A stretch of 64,000 bases of DNA from Actinoplanes sandaracinus (GTDB taxonomy: Bacteria; Actinomycetota; Actinomycetes; Mycobacteriales; Micromonosporaceae): the NCBI RefSeq assembly GCF_030009775.1, contig NZ_JASCTH010000034.1, positions 35,287-99,286 of the forward strand. Direction: 5' to 3'. The stretch's first letter is position 1; each line of letters opens with the position of its first letter. The notes under the pieces were generated by a model. That model worked only from the letters and a program-made list of their open reading frames with translations. It searched no databases and was not told the origin of the DNA. This document shows positions 1 to 7,565 of the stretch, in pieces. A program made the position numbers and the translations under genes.

Positions 1-2
1 CC

Positions 3-278
3 GTGCTGCACCGCGCGACCGCGGGGCGGGCCCGCCGGGCGGCGCGCCGCGCCCGGCGCCGGTCGCTCGTCCGCGGTCTGCGGCCACGGTTCGGCCGGGA
101 CGGCCGTATCTACCATCGCAGCCTGCGGGAGCGGATCGGCATCGTCGTCGTCACGGTGCTGGCCGTCGCCGCGGTCTGGACGCTCATCCCGGACCTGGCT
201 CTCCGCATCATCCTCACCGCCATCCTCGTTCTCGCCGTGCCGGCCCTCGTCGTCGTGGTGCTCGGCCGCCGCTCATAG
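3..278 (+). CDS. Small membrane protein, possibly truncated by window edge
   Basis: The reading frame is open from the window edge, and its first possible start is GTG at position 3, so the true N terminus may lie outside. The visible 91 residues begin with a very basic stretch (about residues 8-45, rich in Arg), followed by two hydrophobic segments at about 46-62 and 66-87, ending in a short Arg-rich tail. This fits a two-helix inner-membrane protein with its N terminus in the cytoplasm. It ends 26 bp before priA on the same strand, so it is probably in the histidine operon, but no known histidine enzyme resembles it. Function unknown. Confidence 0.6.
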   Translation: MLHRATAGRARRAARRARRRSLVRGLRPRFGRDGRIYHRSLRERIGIVVVTVLAVAAVWTLIPDLALRIILTAILVLAVPALVVVVLGRRS

Positions 279-304
279 CGCACACCGCATTCATCAGGAG
301 AAAC

Positions 305-1024
305 ATGACCCTGCAACTGCTGCCCGCCGTCGACGTCGCCGACGGCCAGGCCGTCCGACTGGTCCAGGGCGCCGCCGGCTCGGAAACCGCCTACGGCGAC
401 CCGATCGAGGCCGCCCTCGCCTGGCAGAACGACGGCGCCGAGTGGATTCACCTGGTCGACCTGGACGCCGCGTTCGGCCGTGGCTCGAACGCCGAACTGC
501 TCGCCGACGTGGTCCGCCGCCTCGACGTCAAGGTGGAGATCTCCGGCGGGATCCGCGACGACGAGTCGCTGGCCCGGGCGCTGGCCACCGGCGCCCAGCG
601 GGTCAACATCGGCACCGCCGCGCTGGAGGACCCGCAGTGGTGTGACCGGATCTGCGGCGAGTACGGCGACCGGGTCGCGATCGGCCTGGACGTGCGCGGC
701 CGCACCCTGGCGGCCCGGGGCTGGACGCGTGACGGCGGCGACCTTTACGAGGTGCTGGCCCGGCTCGACAAGGCGGGCGCCACCCGTTACGTCGTCACCG
801 ACATCACCAAGGACGGCACCATGCGCGGCCCGAACCTGGACCTGCTGCGCGAGGTCTGCGCCGCCACCGACAAGCCGATCATCGCGAGCGGCGGTGTCTC
901 GACGCTGGACGACCTGAGGGCCCTGGCGACGCTGGAGCCGATCGGGGTGGAGGGCGTGATCGCCGGCAAGGCGCTGTACGCGGGCGCCTTCACCGTACGA
1001 GAAGCGCTTGCCGTTCTTGGTTGA
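305..1024 (+). CDS. priA: Bifunctional HisA/TrpF isomerase PriA
   Basis: This 239-residue TIM-barrel enzyme isomerises ProFAR in histidine synthesis and, in actinobacteria, also phosphoribosylanthranilate in tryptophan synthesis. Visible landmarks are the first acid catalyst D10 in PAVDV, D129 in GLDVRG, the R138-G-W140 motif and D170 in TDITKDGT; the Arg/Trp pair corresponds to the residues that give mycobacterial PriA its dual specificity (known family feature). The dual role is supported by context: trpE, C, B and A are in this window without any trpF. The ATG start has an AGGAGAA ribosome-binding site 6 nt upstream. The 3' end overlaps the convergent lysR gene by 35 bp. Alternative: a plain HisA, less likely given the R-G-W motif. 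Confidence 0.93.
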   Translation: MTLQLLPAVDVADGQAVRLVQGAAGSETAYGDPIEAALAWQNDGAEWIHLVDLDAAFGRGSNAELLADVVRRLDVKVEISGGIRDDESLARALATGAQRVNIGTAALEDPQWCDRICGEYGDRVAIGLDVRGRTLAARGWTRDGGDLYEVLARLDKAGATRYVVTDITKDGTMRGPNLDLLREVCAATDKPIIASGGVSTLDDLRALATLEPIGVEGVIAGKALYAGAFTVREALAVLG

Positions 1025-1898
1025 GTCTCCACGCCTCACGTAATGCCTGTTCGGCGGCTCGGATCGCGGGCCGGGCCGCCGAGGAGTCACGCCAGGCGAT
1101 CACCACCCGGCGGGTGGGCGTGGGGTTGATCCGCACGATCCGGACGTTTTCCGGGAGCGCCGCGCGGGCCAACCGGGGAATGAGCCCGACGCCCAGGCCG
1201 GCCGCGATCAGGGTGAGCTGAGTCTCGAACTCGCCCACCTGGAAGTCCGGAACCACGCCGGGCAGGCTGCGGATCAGGTACTCGTAGCAGACGTCCCCGG
1301 CGCGGACACCGATCCAGCGTTCGTCGCGGGCGTCCTCGAGCGTCGCCTCGCCTACGAGTCGATGATCATGCGGCACGATCAGATCGGCGTGGTCCTCGCC
1401 GAGCCGTGTCTTGGTGACGCCGTCCGGGTATCGCAGCGCCACCTCCGGCCAGTCGTCGAGCACCGCGAGGTCGACGTGGCCGCGGCGGAGCAGCTCCAGG
1501 CCCTCGTGCGGGTTGACCTCGATCAGCCCGGTGGTCAGATCCGGATGATCTTGCAAGAGGCGCCGCAGGGCGTGCGGGAGCAGGGCGCGGCAGGCGGTGG
1601 CGAAAGCGGCCACGGTGAGCCGGCCGGTGACCGTGTCGCGGTGCGCGGCGAGCGCCGCCTCCGCCTCGGAGACGCTGGTCAGGACGCGTTCGGCGTGGCC
1701 GGCGAGGACCCGCCCGGCCTCGGTGAGCCGCAGCCGGCGGCCGTCTTTCTCGACCAGGACGGCGCCGGTCTCGCGCTCCAGTTTGGCGAGCTGCTGAGAG
1801 ATGGCGGACGGCGTGCAGTGCAGCGCGTCACCGGCTGCCAGCACCGTCCCGTAACTGGCCACGGCGTGCAGGGCGCGGAGCCGTCCCAGGTCGATCAT
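990..1898 (-). CDS. LysR family transcriptional regulator
   Basis: This 302-residue protein has the standard LysR build: an N-terminal winged helix-turn-helix at about residues 5-62 (including TPSAISQQLAKLERETG) and a C-terminal effector domain from about 90 onward. It is divergent from an EamA exporter gene, the usual arrangement for a LysR protein that controls its neighbour. The ATG start lies inside a palindrome (1897-1913), so autorepression is likely. The last 35 bp overlap the end of priA on the other strand. The effector is unknown; an amino acid or metabolite exported by the EamA protein is a guess from context. Confidence 0.9.
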   Translation of the reverse strand: MIDLGRLRALHAVASYGTVLAAGDALHCTPSAISQQLAKLERETGAVLVEKDGRRLRLTEAGRVLAGHAERVLTSVSEAEAALAAHRDTVTGRLTVAAFATACRALLPHALRRLLQDHPDLTTGLIEVNPHEGLELLRRGHVDLAVLDDWPEVALRYPDGVTKTRLGEDHADLIVPHDHRLVGEATLEDARDERWIGVRAGDVCYEYLIRSLPGVVPDFQVGEFETQLTLIAAGLGVGLIPRLARAALPENVRIVRINPTPTRRVVIAWRDSSAARPAIRAAEQALREAWRLNQERQALLVR

Positions 1899-1924
1899 GT
1901 AGCAATGCTACATCCTCGATGTAG
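1897..1924. promoter_or_regulatory. Candidate LysR operator, three half-sites
   Basis: ATGTAGC-AAT-GCTACAT at 1897-1913 is a perfect 7-bp inverted repeat. Its right arm also pairs with a third half-site to give CTACAT-CCTCG-ATGTAG at 1908-1924. The alternating ATGTAG/CTACAT half-sites lie over the lysR start codon and 47 bp before the EamA start. LysR proteins usually bind interrupted dyads between divergent genes, so this is the best operator candidate. Binding is inferred. Confidence 0.65.
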
Positions 1925-1970
1925 GTTATTTTGCTGGTGCTTAACTATCGGCCGGGCGAGGCTGATCGGC

Positions 1971-2855
1971 ATGAGACCGCGTCACCTCCTCCTCGCCGTC
2001 GCCGTGGCGGCCATCTGGGGCTTCAACTTCGTCGCCATCGACGCCGGGCTGGACCACTTCCCGCCGCTGCTCTTCTCGGCCCTGCGATTCGGGCTGGCCG
2101 CCTTCCCCGCGCTGCTGTTCGTCGGCCGTCCCCAGGTGCCGTGGCGGTGGATCGTGACGGTCGCCCTGGTCCTCGGCGTGATCAAGTTCAGCCTGCTCTT
2201 CATCGGGATGGAGGCGGGCATGCCGGCCGGCCTCAGCTCGCTCGTGCTGCAGAGCCAAGCGGTCTTCACGATGCTCTTCGCGGTGCTGTTCCTGCGGGAG
2301 CGGCCCCGCCCGGTGCAACTGGCCGGGCTGGCCGTGGCGGTCGCCGGCGTCGTCGTGGTGGCCACCCGGATGGCCGCCGCCCTGCCGGCGTTCCTGCTGG
2401 TCATCGGCGCGGCCGCGGCGTGGGGAGTGTCCAACGTCGCCACTCGCAAGGCGTCCCCGCCGGACACGCTGCGCTTCATGGTCTGGGTCAGCGCCTTCGC
2501 CACCGGACCGCTGATCGTCCTCACCCTGCTGGTCGACGGCCCGGCCGCCGACCTCGCCGCGCTGCGCGCGATCGACACCGAGGCGGTGCTGGCCCTGCTC
2601 TACATCGCGCTCGTCTCGACACTCGCCGGCTTCGGCGCCTGGGGTTTCCTCATGCAGCGGTACGGAGCGGCGACCGTCGCCCCGTTCTCCATGCTCGTCC
2701 CGTTCTTCGGCATCGCCTCGGCCTCCGTGGTGCTGGACGAGCCGGTGCATCGAGTCGACGTCATCGGTGGCATCCTGGTGATCGGCGGAGTGCTTTTGGG
2801 ACTGGTCCGGTCCCGCCCGGCCGTCACACCCGCACTGGTTAGGGTTGAGGCATGA
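1971..2855 (+). CDS. EamA/DMT family metabolite exporter
   Basis: A 294-residue integral membrane protein with about ten hydrophobic segments arranged as two EamA repeats, as in the drug/metabolite transporter superfamily (RhaT/YdcZ-like). The reading frame stays open upstream to 1362, but that part is antisense to lysR. The ATG at 1971 begins the typical basic-then-hydrophobic start (MRPRHLLLAVAV). Its stop overlaps the hisF start as ATGA, so hisF may be translated partly by coupling. Divergent from lysR with a shared operator. Substrate unknown. Confidence 0.88.
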   Translation: MRPRHLLLAVAVAAIWGFNFVAIDAGLDHFPPLLFSALRFGLAAFPALLFVGRPQVPWRWIVTVALVLGVIKFSLLFIGMEAGMPAGLSSLVLQSQAVFTMLFAVLFLRERPRPVQLAGLAVAVAGVVVVATRMAAALPAFLLVIGAAAAWGVSNVATRKASPPDTLRFMVWVSAFATGPLIVLTLLVDGPAADLAALRAIDTEAVLALLYIALVSTLAGFGAWGFLMQRYGAATVAPFSMLVPFFGIASASVVLDEPVHRVDVIGGILVIGGVLLGLVRSRPAVTPALVRVEA

Positions 2856-3652
2856 CGGTCGCGGTGCGTGTTATCCCCTGCCTTGACGTGGACGCCGGTC
2901 GGGTGGTGAAGGGTGTCAACTTCGTCGACCTGCGCGACGCGGGCGACCCGGTGGAACTGGCCGCCGCCTACGACGCGGCCGGCGCCGACGAGCTCACCTT
3001 CCTCGACGTGACCGCCTCCTCCGACGACCGCGGCACCATGCTCGACGTGGTGCGCCGCACGGCCGAGACGGTGTTCATCCCGCTGACCGTCGGCGGTGGC
3101 GTCCGTTCGCCGGAGAATGTGGACGTGTTGCTGCGTGCCGGCGCCGACAAGGTCGGCGTCAACACGGCGGCGATCGCCCGCCCCGCGCTGATCAGCGAGA
3201 TCGCTGAGCGGTTCGGCAACCAGGTTCTGGTGCTGTCCCTCGATGTCCGGCGCTGTTCTTCTCCCGGCGGGCCGGGGCGGTCTTCGCTCAGCGGGCCGGG
3301 ACAGCCGAGCGGCTGGGAGGTCACCACGCACGGCGGGCGGCGCAGCGCCGGACTCGACGCGATCGAGTGGGCTGCCCGGGTGGCCGAGCTCGGCGCCGGT
3401 GAGATCCTGCTGAACTCGATGGACGCCGACGGTACCAAGGCCGGGTTCGACCTGGACCTGATCCGGGCGGTGCGGGCCGTGGTGGACATTCCGGTGATCG
3501 CCAGCGGCGGCGCCGGAGCCGTCGAGCACTTCGCGCCGGCGGTCGAGGCCGGCGCCGACGCGGTGCTGGCGGCCAGCGTCTTCCACTTCGGCGACCTCAC
3601 CATCGGCGAGGTCAAGGACAGCCTGCGCGCGGCCGGGAGCCCGGTCCGCTGA
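2852..3652 (+). CDS. hisF: Imidazole glycerol phosphate synthase cyclase subunit HisF
   Basis: The cyclase half of the HisF-HisH enzyme, which makes imidazole glycerol phosphate and AICAR. The TIM barrel shows both catalytic aspartates: D12 in PCLDVD and D131 in LSLDVR. Phosphate-binding loops such as TVGGGVRS (about 79-86) and ASGGAGAVEH are present. At 266 residues it is some 8-13 longer than typical; the excess is a Gly/Ser/Pro-rich insert at about residues 133-153, between the second catalytic Asp and the conserved GWEVTTHGG segment. The ATG overlaps the exporter stop by 4 bp. hisH is not in the window. Confidence 0.95.
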   Translation: MTVAVRVIPCLDVDAGRVVKGVNFVDLRDAGDPVELAAAYDAAGADELTFLDVTASSDDRGTMLDVVRRTAETVFIPLTVGGGVRSPENVDVLLRAGADKVGVNTAAIARPALISEIAERFGNQVLVLSLDVRRCSSPGGPGRSSLSGPGQPSGWEVTTHGGRRSAGLDAIEWAARVAELGAGEILLNSMDADGTKAGFDLDLIRAVRAVVDIPVIASGGAGAVEHFAPAVEAGADAVLAASVFHFGDLTIGEVKDSLRAAGSPVR

Positions 3653-3678
3653 TCAGCCGGCAGTCGCCGGTTCAGCTA

Positions 3679-3724
3679 GCGGCCGTGGGCTCGGTTGGCG
3701 GCCGTGGGCTCGGCTAGCGGCCGT
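3679..3724. repeat. 19-bp tandem repeat, 2.5 copies
   Basis: The unit GCGGCCGTGGGCTCGG recurs at 3679 and 3698, with a partial third copy (GCGGCCGT) at 3717, a period of 19 bp. It fills the spacer between hisF and the convergent unknown gene and runs into the last codons of that gene. Looks like a minisatellite; no function is apparent. Confidence 0.7.
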
Positions 3725-4142
3725 CGGCGAGACGGTGGATGTACTCCCGGAGGGCGGACGAGTAGGCCTGCTCGCTGAGGTCCCACTCGGCCCAGCCCGG
3801 CTCGGCGACACGGTTGAGCTGCGTTTGCAGGGTCATCACCGCGGACGACAGGCCGCTGAACGGGCGGGTCCGCCAGAGCTGCTCGCCGGCCGGGGCGACC
3901 TCGACCATGTCATCCTCCACGGTGATCAGCCCGGCGCCGGCCAGCCGCCGCACCGACTCCTCGAGATCCTCACGGCTCGGCACACTCTGGTGCAGGAAAT
4001 CGGCCGCGGCCAGCAGGTCGGCCAGGGTCGCGCCGGTCACCGGCAGCGCCGCGTGGAGAGCCCGGTCGCGCTCCAGGCGCTCGGCGATGACCGCGGAGAC
4101 GAAGATCCATGCATCGTTCCAGTTCCAGCCACCGGCCCCCAT
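3714..4142 (-). CDS. Unknown protein with winged-helix-like segment
   Basis: I do not recognise a family. The 142-residue product starts MGAGGWNWNDAW and has mostly helical, soluble character. The part from about residue 33 to 90 (ATLADLLAAADFLHQ, then a helix, then LITVEDDMVEVAPAGEQLW) reads like a small winged helix: helix, helix, and a two-strand wing with VxVAP. No metal or catalytic motif is seen. It is a single gene, convergent with hisF; its start lies 55 bp from the end of yczE, which is on the same strand upstream. Confidence 0.65.
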   Translation of the reverse strand: MGAGGWNWNDAWIFVSAVIAERLERDRALHAALPVTGATLADLLAAADFLHQSVPSREDLEESVRRLAGAGLITVEDDMVEVAPAGEQLWRTRPFSGLSSAVMTLQTQLNRVAEPGWAEWDLSEQAYSSALREYIHRLADGR

Positions 4143-4196
4143 GCCGCAATGATGCCGTGCGTTCGGCGTACCCGGAAGCGAATGTGTCGCAGAAGA

Positions 4197-4820
4197 TCAC
4201 ACGGCGGGAGCGGGCGCCGGGCGGGGATCCTCCTCGACGGTCAGGGCGGGCAGGAAGAGCTGCACCAGCGGGCCGATGGCCACGGCGTAGGCGACGGTGC
4301 CGACGCCCACCGTGCCGCCGAGCAGGACACCCGCGCCCAGCACGGTGAGCTCGAGGCCGGTCCGGACCACCCGGATCGGCACCTTGGGGAACCGGCCGGC
4401 CAGACCGGTCATCAGCCCGTCGCGCGGGCCCGGCCCCATCCGGCTGCCTATGTAGAGGCCGGTCGCGAAACCGTTCAGCAGGATCCCGGCGGCCAGATAT
4501 CCGACCCGGGCTGGCATCGCCTCACCGGCCGGCAGGACGCTGAGCGCCGCGTCCGCGGCGAAACCCACCACGACCAGATTGGCCACCGTCCCGGCTCCGG
4601 GCCGCTGCCGCAACGGGATCCAGAGCAGCAGCACCGGTACGCCCACCAGCAGCACGATCCAGCCGAAGCTGATCCCTGTCACTTCGGAGAGCCCCTGGTG
4701 GAAGACGTCCCACGGGTTGAGACCGAGACCCGATTCGACCATGAGCGCCATGCTGACGCCATAGAGGACAAGACCGACGATGAGCTGGGGTACGCGACGG
4801 AACAGGTTCACAACAGCCAC
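4197..4820 (-). CDS. YczE/YitT-type integral membrane protein
   Basis: A membrane protein of about 207 residues with five to six hydrophobic helices and the family pattern SGLGLNPWDVFHQGLS near the N terminus and GPRDGLMTGL in the middle, as in Bacillus YczE. YczE genes are often found beside MocR-type regulators, as here, which suggests the MocR protein controls it. The frame is open to GTG at 4859, but that start would directly abut the mocR ribosome-binding site, and the extra codons (AAT, TTT, AGA, TTA) are unlike the rest of the genome. GTG 4820 or GTG 4811 is more likely. Transported substrate unknown. Confidence 0.82.
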   Translation of the reverse strand: MAVVNLFRRVPQLIVGLVLYGVSMALMVESGLGLNPWDVFHQGLSEVTGISFGWIVLLVGVPVLLLWIPLRQRPGAGTVANLVVVGFAADAALSVLPAGEAMPARVGYLAAGILLNGFATGLYIGSRMGPGPRDGLMTGLAGRFPKVPIRVVRTGLELTVLGAGVLLGGTVGVGTVAYAVAIGPLVQLFLPALTVEEDPRPAPAPAV

Positions 4821-4826
4821 TCTTAA

Positions 4827-4855
4827 TGCCAATCGGCCTCTGTTAAAGTGCCAAT
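4827..4855. promoter_or_regulatory. Direct repeat, candidate MocR operator
   Basis: TGCCAAT occurs at 4827-4833 and again at 4849-4855, exactly 22 bp apart (two helical turns), each preceded by TTAA a few bases upstream. It sits between yczE and mocR, 16 bp before the mocR start. MocR/GabR-type regulators are known to bind direct repeats spaced by about two turns, so this is a good candidate site. Binding is inferred. Confidence 0.6.
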
Positions 4856-4870
4856 TCACAGGAGGTGGCT

Positions 4871-6325
4871 ATGACTACATCGGTTCGTGGAGACCAATTG
4901 GCGCGACTGCTCGGCCAGTGGCATTCGCTGCCTGGGCGACGGCGCAGCCCTGACTACGCCGCGCTGGCCGGGGCGGTCCGCGGCCTGCTCGCCGACGGCC
5001 GGCTGGCTCTCGGAGTGCGGCTGCCCGCCGAACGGGAACTCGCCGAAGCGCTCGTGGTCAGCCGCACCACCGTGTCCGCCGCCTACCGCGCCCTCCGCGA
5101 GACCGGTCACCTGACCAGCCGACGCGGCGCCGGAAGCTGGACGGCGCTGCCGCACGGGCATCGGGTCGCCTCCTCCGGCCTGTGGACCCCCGACGACGAC
5201 CTCGACATGATCGACCTGGGGTGCGCCGCCTCCGCCGCGCCCGTCGAGCTGGTGCCCGCGGCCCGCGCCGCCGCCGACGACCTGCCCCGATACCTGGGTG
5301 GCGCCGGCTACCACCCGACCGGCCTGCCGGAGCTGCGGGCCGCCGTCGCCGACGGATACACGGCCCGTGGAGTGCCCACCTCGGCCGAGCAGATCCTCAT
5401 CACCAGCGGCACTCAGCAGGCTCTCGACCTGGTGCTGCGCCTGTCCGTTCCGGTCGGCGCGCCGGTGCTGGTGGAGACACCCACCTATCCCAACGCGCTC
5501 GCCGCGCTCGCCGCGCGCCGCGCCCGGATCAGCACCCAGGGTCTCGACATCGAGGCCGGCTGGGACGGCGAGATGCTCCTCGGCGCGCTACGGCAGACCA
5601 GACCCCGCATCGCGTACGTCATTCCCGAATTCCACAACCCCACCGGTCATCTCATGCCCGCCGACCTGCGGGAACGCCTCGTGGCCACGACACACTCCAT
5701 CGGCACCGAACTGATCGTCGACGAATCCTTCGTCGATCTTCCCCTCGACGACCCGGCCATGCCGCCACCGGTCGCCGTCTTCGACCGGCACTCCCGGGTC
5801 ACCTCGATCGGCGGGATGAGCAAGGCCTACTGGGGTGGACTGCGGATCGGTTGGGTCCGCGCGTCCGCGCCGCTCGTGCAGCGGCTGGCCGCCATCCGGG
5901 TCGGGGTCGACATGGCCAGCCCGGTGCTGGAGCAGCTGGTGGCCGTACATCTGCTGAGGTTGTCCTCGGAGATCGTCGCGGCCCGCCGGGCGCAACTGCG
6001 GTTCCGCCGCGACACCCTGGTCACCGCTCTGCACGAACAACTGCCGGAGTGGCGGTTCATCGTGCCCGGCGGCGGGGTGACGCTCTGGGCCGAGCTGGAC
6101 GGGCCGATCTCCAGCGCCCTGTCCCGCGCCGCCGAAGACGTCGGGGTCCGGCTCGCGCCCGGCCCCAGGTTCGGCCTGGACGGCACCCTCGAACGGTTCC
6201 TGCGGCTGCCGTTCACGCTGCCGGCGGACGACCTCACCGAGGCCGTCCGGCGCATCGCCTCGGTCCGCCACGACCTCGACCACGCGCCCCGTCCGACCTG
6301 GCGCACCCCGGCCGTCATCACCTAA
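4871..6325 (+). CDS. MocR/GabR-type PLP-dependent transcriptional regulator
   Basis: A 484-residue fusion of an N-terminal GntR-type winged helix (about residues 26-95, with LPAERELAEALVVSRTTVS) and a C-terminal fold-type I aminotransferase domain. The PLP-binding lysine is in GGMSKAYWGGLRIGW, and other family marks are ITSGTQQALD and EFHNPTGH. Such proteins use the aminotransferase part as a PLP or amino-acid sensor. The ATG at 4871 is chosen because AGGAGG lies 5 nt upstream; a GTG six bases earlier is inside that site. Divergent from yczE, which it probably regulates. Confidence 0.9.
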   Translation: MTTSVRGDQLARLLGQWHSLPGRRRSPDYAALAGAVRGLLADGRLALGVRLPAERELAEALVVSRTTVSAAYRALRETGHLTSRRGAGSWTALPHGHRVASSGLWTPDDDLDMIDLGCAASAAPVELVPAARAAADDLPRYLGGAGYHPTGLPELRAAVADGYTARGVPTSAEQILITSGTQQALDLVLRLSVPVGAPVLVETPTYPNALAALAARRARISTQGLDIEAGWDGEMLLGALRQTRPRIAYVIPEFHNPTGHLMPADLRERLVATTHSIGTELIVDESFVDLPLDDPAMPPPVAVFDRHSRVTSIGGMSKAYWGGLRIGWVRASAPLVQRLAAIRVGVDMASPVLEQLVAVHLLRLSSEIVAARRAQLRFRRDTLVTALHEQLPEWRFIVPGGGVTLWAELDGPISSALSRAAEDVGVRLAPGPRFGLDGTLERFLRLPFTLPADDLTEAVRRIASVRHDLDHAPRPTWRTPAVIT

Positions 6326-6907
6326 TGGCCCCCGCCCGATCGATGGCCGCCCGTGACCAGCCTTCGCAACCACACCACAGCGACCCTGCCCAACGGCCGG
6401 CCTCGCCACCCGCCATCTCCTGCCGCTCGTACCCGGTGTAACTCCTGATCCAGGAGACACTTGACGACCGTGACGATCGATACCCGTTCGCATCGCATCG
6501 CGGATGCGGTCATGACGTGTGTGGTCCAGCCGGACCGGTCCGTGCCATTCACGGAGCTCGGGGCACCGGGGCCTCCCCGGAAGCCGCGGGAACATGTGCG
6601 GTGAGCGCGTCCTACTGGCGTATCCGTGACACCCGTTGCGGGTGTGCCCAACACCCGCAACGGGTGTCGAGCTTTCACACCGCAGTGCTCCATGGCGCGA
6701 CCGTTCCGGGGCGGTCGCCGTCCGGACGACAGCAAGATTGCAGGGTTCTGCCTCGCGCGCGTTCCGCCGTGATGTGGCTGGGCGACGGCTGGCCCGGGCG
6801 AGCCGTAGTCGGGGCGGGTTTTGGGGGTGCTGTGACGGGGCTGGGCAACGGCTGAGGGCGGGCGGCCCGGCGGTCCGGCGGTCCTGCGGCTCGCGCGGCT
6901 CGGGCGG
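6326..6907. other. Spacer without gene, 582 bp
   Basis: Both flanking genes end here (MocR on +, VOC on -). Short frames on both strands are Arg-rich, lack family resemblance, and are interrupted in ways typical of noncoding high-GC DNA. The only clear structure is the double palindrome at 6628-6668. No tRNA or terminator with a U-tract was seen. Confidence 0.6.
6628..6668. repeat. Perfect 18-bp inverted repeat made of two palindromes
   Basis: The arms at 6628-6645 and 6651-6668 are perfect 18-bp reverse complements separated by GCCCA. Each arm is itself a palindrome, ACACCCG-N3-CGGGTGT (TTG centre on the left, CAA on the right), so four half-sites alternate with a 22-bp period. It has no T-run, so it is not a classic terminator. 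It could be a double operator, a bidirectional terminator of the U-less actinobacterial kind, or a REP-like element. Confidence 0.75.
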
Positions 6908-7249
6908 CTAGGGCTGGGTGGCCTGGTAGAGGCCGATCAGATGGCCGTCGGTGTCGCGGACGGTGGCGATCAGGGTGCCGTCGCCGACGTCGTGCGGGGA
7001 ACGCTCCAAGGTGGCACCCTCGGCGGTCAAGGCGGCCAAGGAGGCCTCCAGGTCGGCGGTGTGCCAGTAGGTGACCGGGCCGGCGGCCACGTCACCGTGC
7101 GGGTCCAGCCCCACCTCGGGAGAGCCGTCCGGCCGGAAACCGACGTAGTACGGCTGGTCGACGTAGGGGTCGGCGCCCAGCAGGGTGCGGTACAGGCTCC
7201 TCGCGGCGTCCAGGTCCTTGACCGGGATCGTGATGGTGCGGATGGTCAC
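6908..7249 (-). CDS. VOC superfamily (glyoxalase-like) protein
   Basis: A 113-residue protein with one vicinal-oxygen-chelate unit pair: IRTITIPVKDLDAARSLYR at the start and DTDGHLIGLYQ at the end, typical of small glyoxalase/bleomycin-resistance-like proteins. A GTG at 7249 is preferred because GGGAG lies 6-10 nt upstream; the ATG at 7270 and the frame to 7402 lack such a site and encode an unlikely N terminus. Substrate unknown; several VOC proteins are lyases or binding proteins. Confidence 0.82.
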   Translation of the reverse strand: MTIRTITIPVKDLDAARSLYRTLLGADPYVDQPYYVGFRPDGSPEVGLDPHGDVAAGPVTYWHTADLEASLAALTAEGATLERSPHDVGDGTLIATVRDTDGHLIGLYQATQP

Positions 7250-7450
7250 GGCTGTCTCCCGCCTCGCCATGTGGTCGCCCGCCAACGGTATGACGGACCA
7301 CGCCGCCGGGTGCCGTGGTTGCCGGAACAGGGCGATCGGGCTGCCGCCGGTGAGCGGCGGATCCGCGCGGTGGTCGCGGGCGGCCTGGGACCGGGCGGGC
7401 ATCGAGGCGTAGCCGACGGGAGACGTAGTTCGGCGGGGCGGTGTCGTCCG

Positions 7451-7490
7451 TACCGGAAAGTTGTTTGTACCGGAAGGTTGTTCTAACCGG
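7451..7490. repeat. 17-bp tandem iterons
   Basis: TACCGGAAAGTTGTTTG (7451-7467) is followed directly by TACCGGAAGGTTGTTCT (7468-7484) and a partial AACCGG. The sequence is AT-richer than its surroundings and lies about 200 bp upstream of the VOC gene on its 5' side, and beyond the end of fadD. It may be an operator for the VOC gene. Confidence 0.5.
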
Positions 7491-7513
7491 GGAAGGGTGG
7501 GACCGGGAGACGG

Positions 7514-7548
7514 CGAGGCCGGCGGACCGTGAGGGTCCGCCGGCCTCG
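7514..7548 (-). terminator. Hairpin terminator after acyl-CoA synthetase gene
   Basis: Perfect 15-bp arms at 7514-7528 and 7534-7548 (CGAGGCCGGCGGACC and its complement) with a 5-nt loop. It begins 18 bp past the fadD stop on the minus strand. No long U-tract, as is common in actinobacteria. Confidence 0.8.
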
Positions 7549-7565
7549 TGAAAGCCCGAAGGGCG

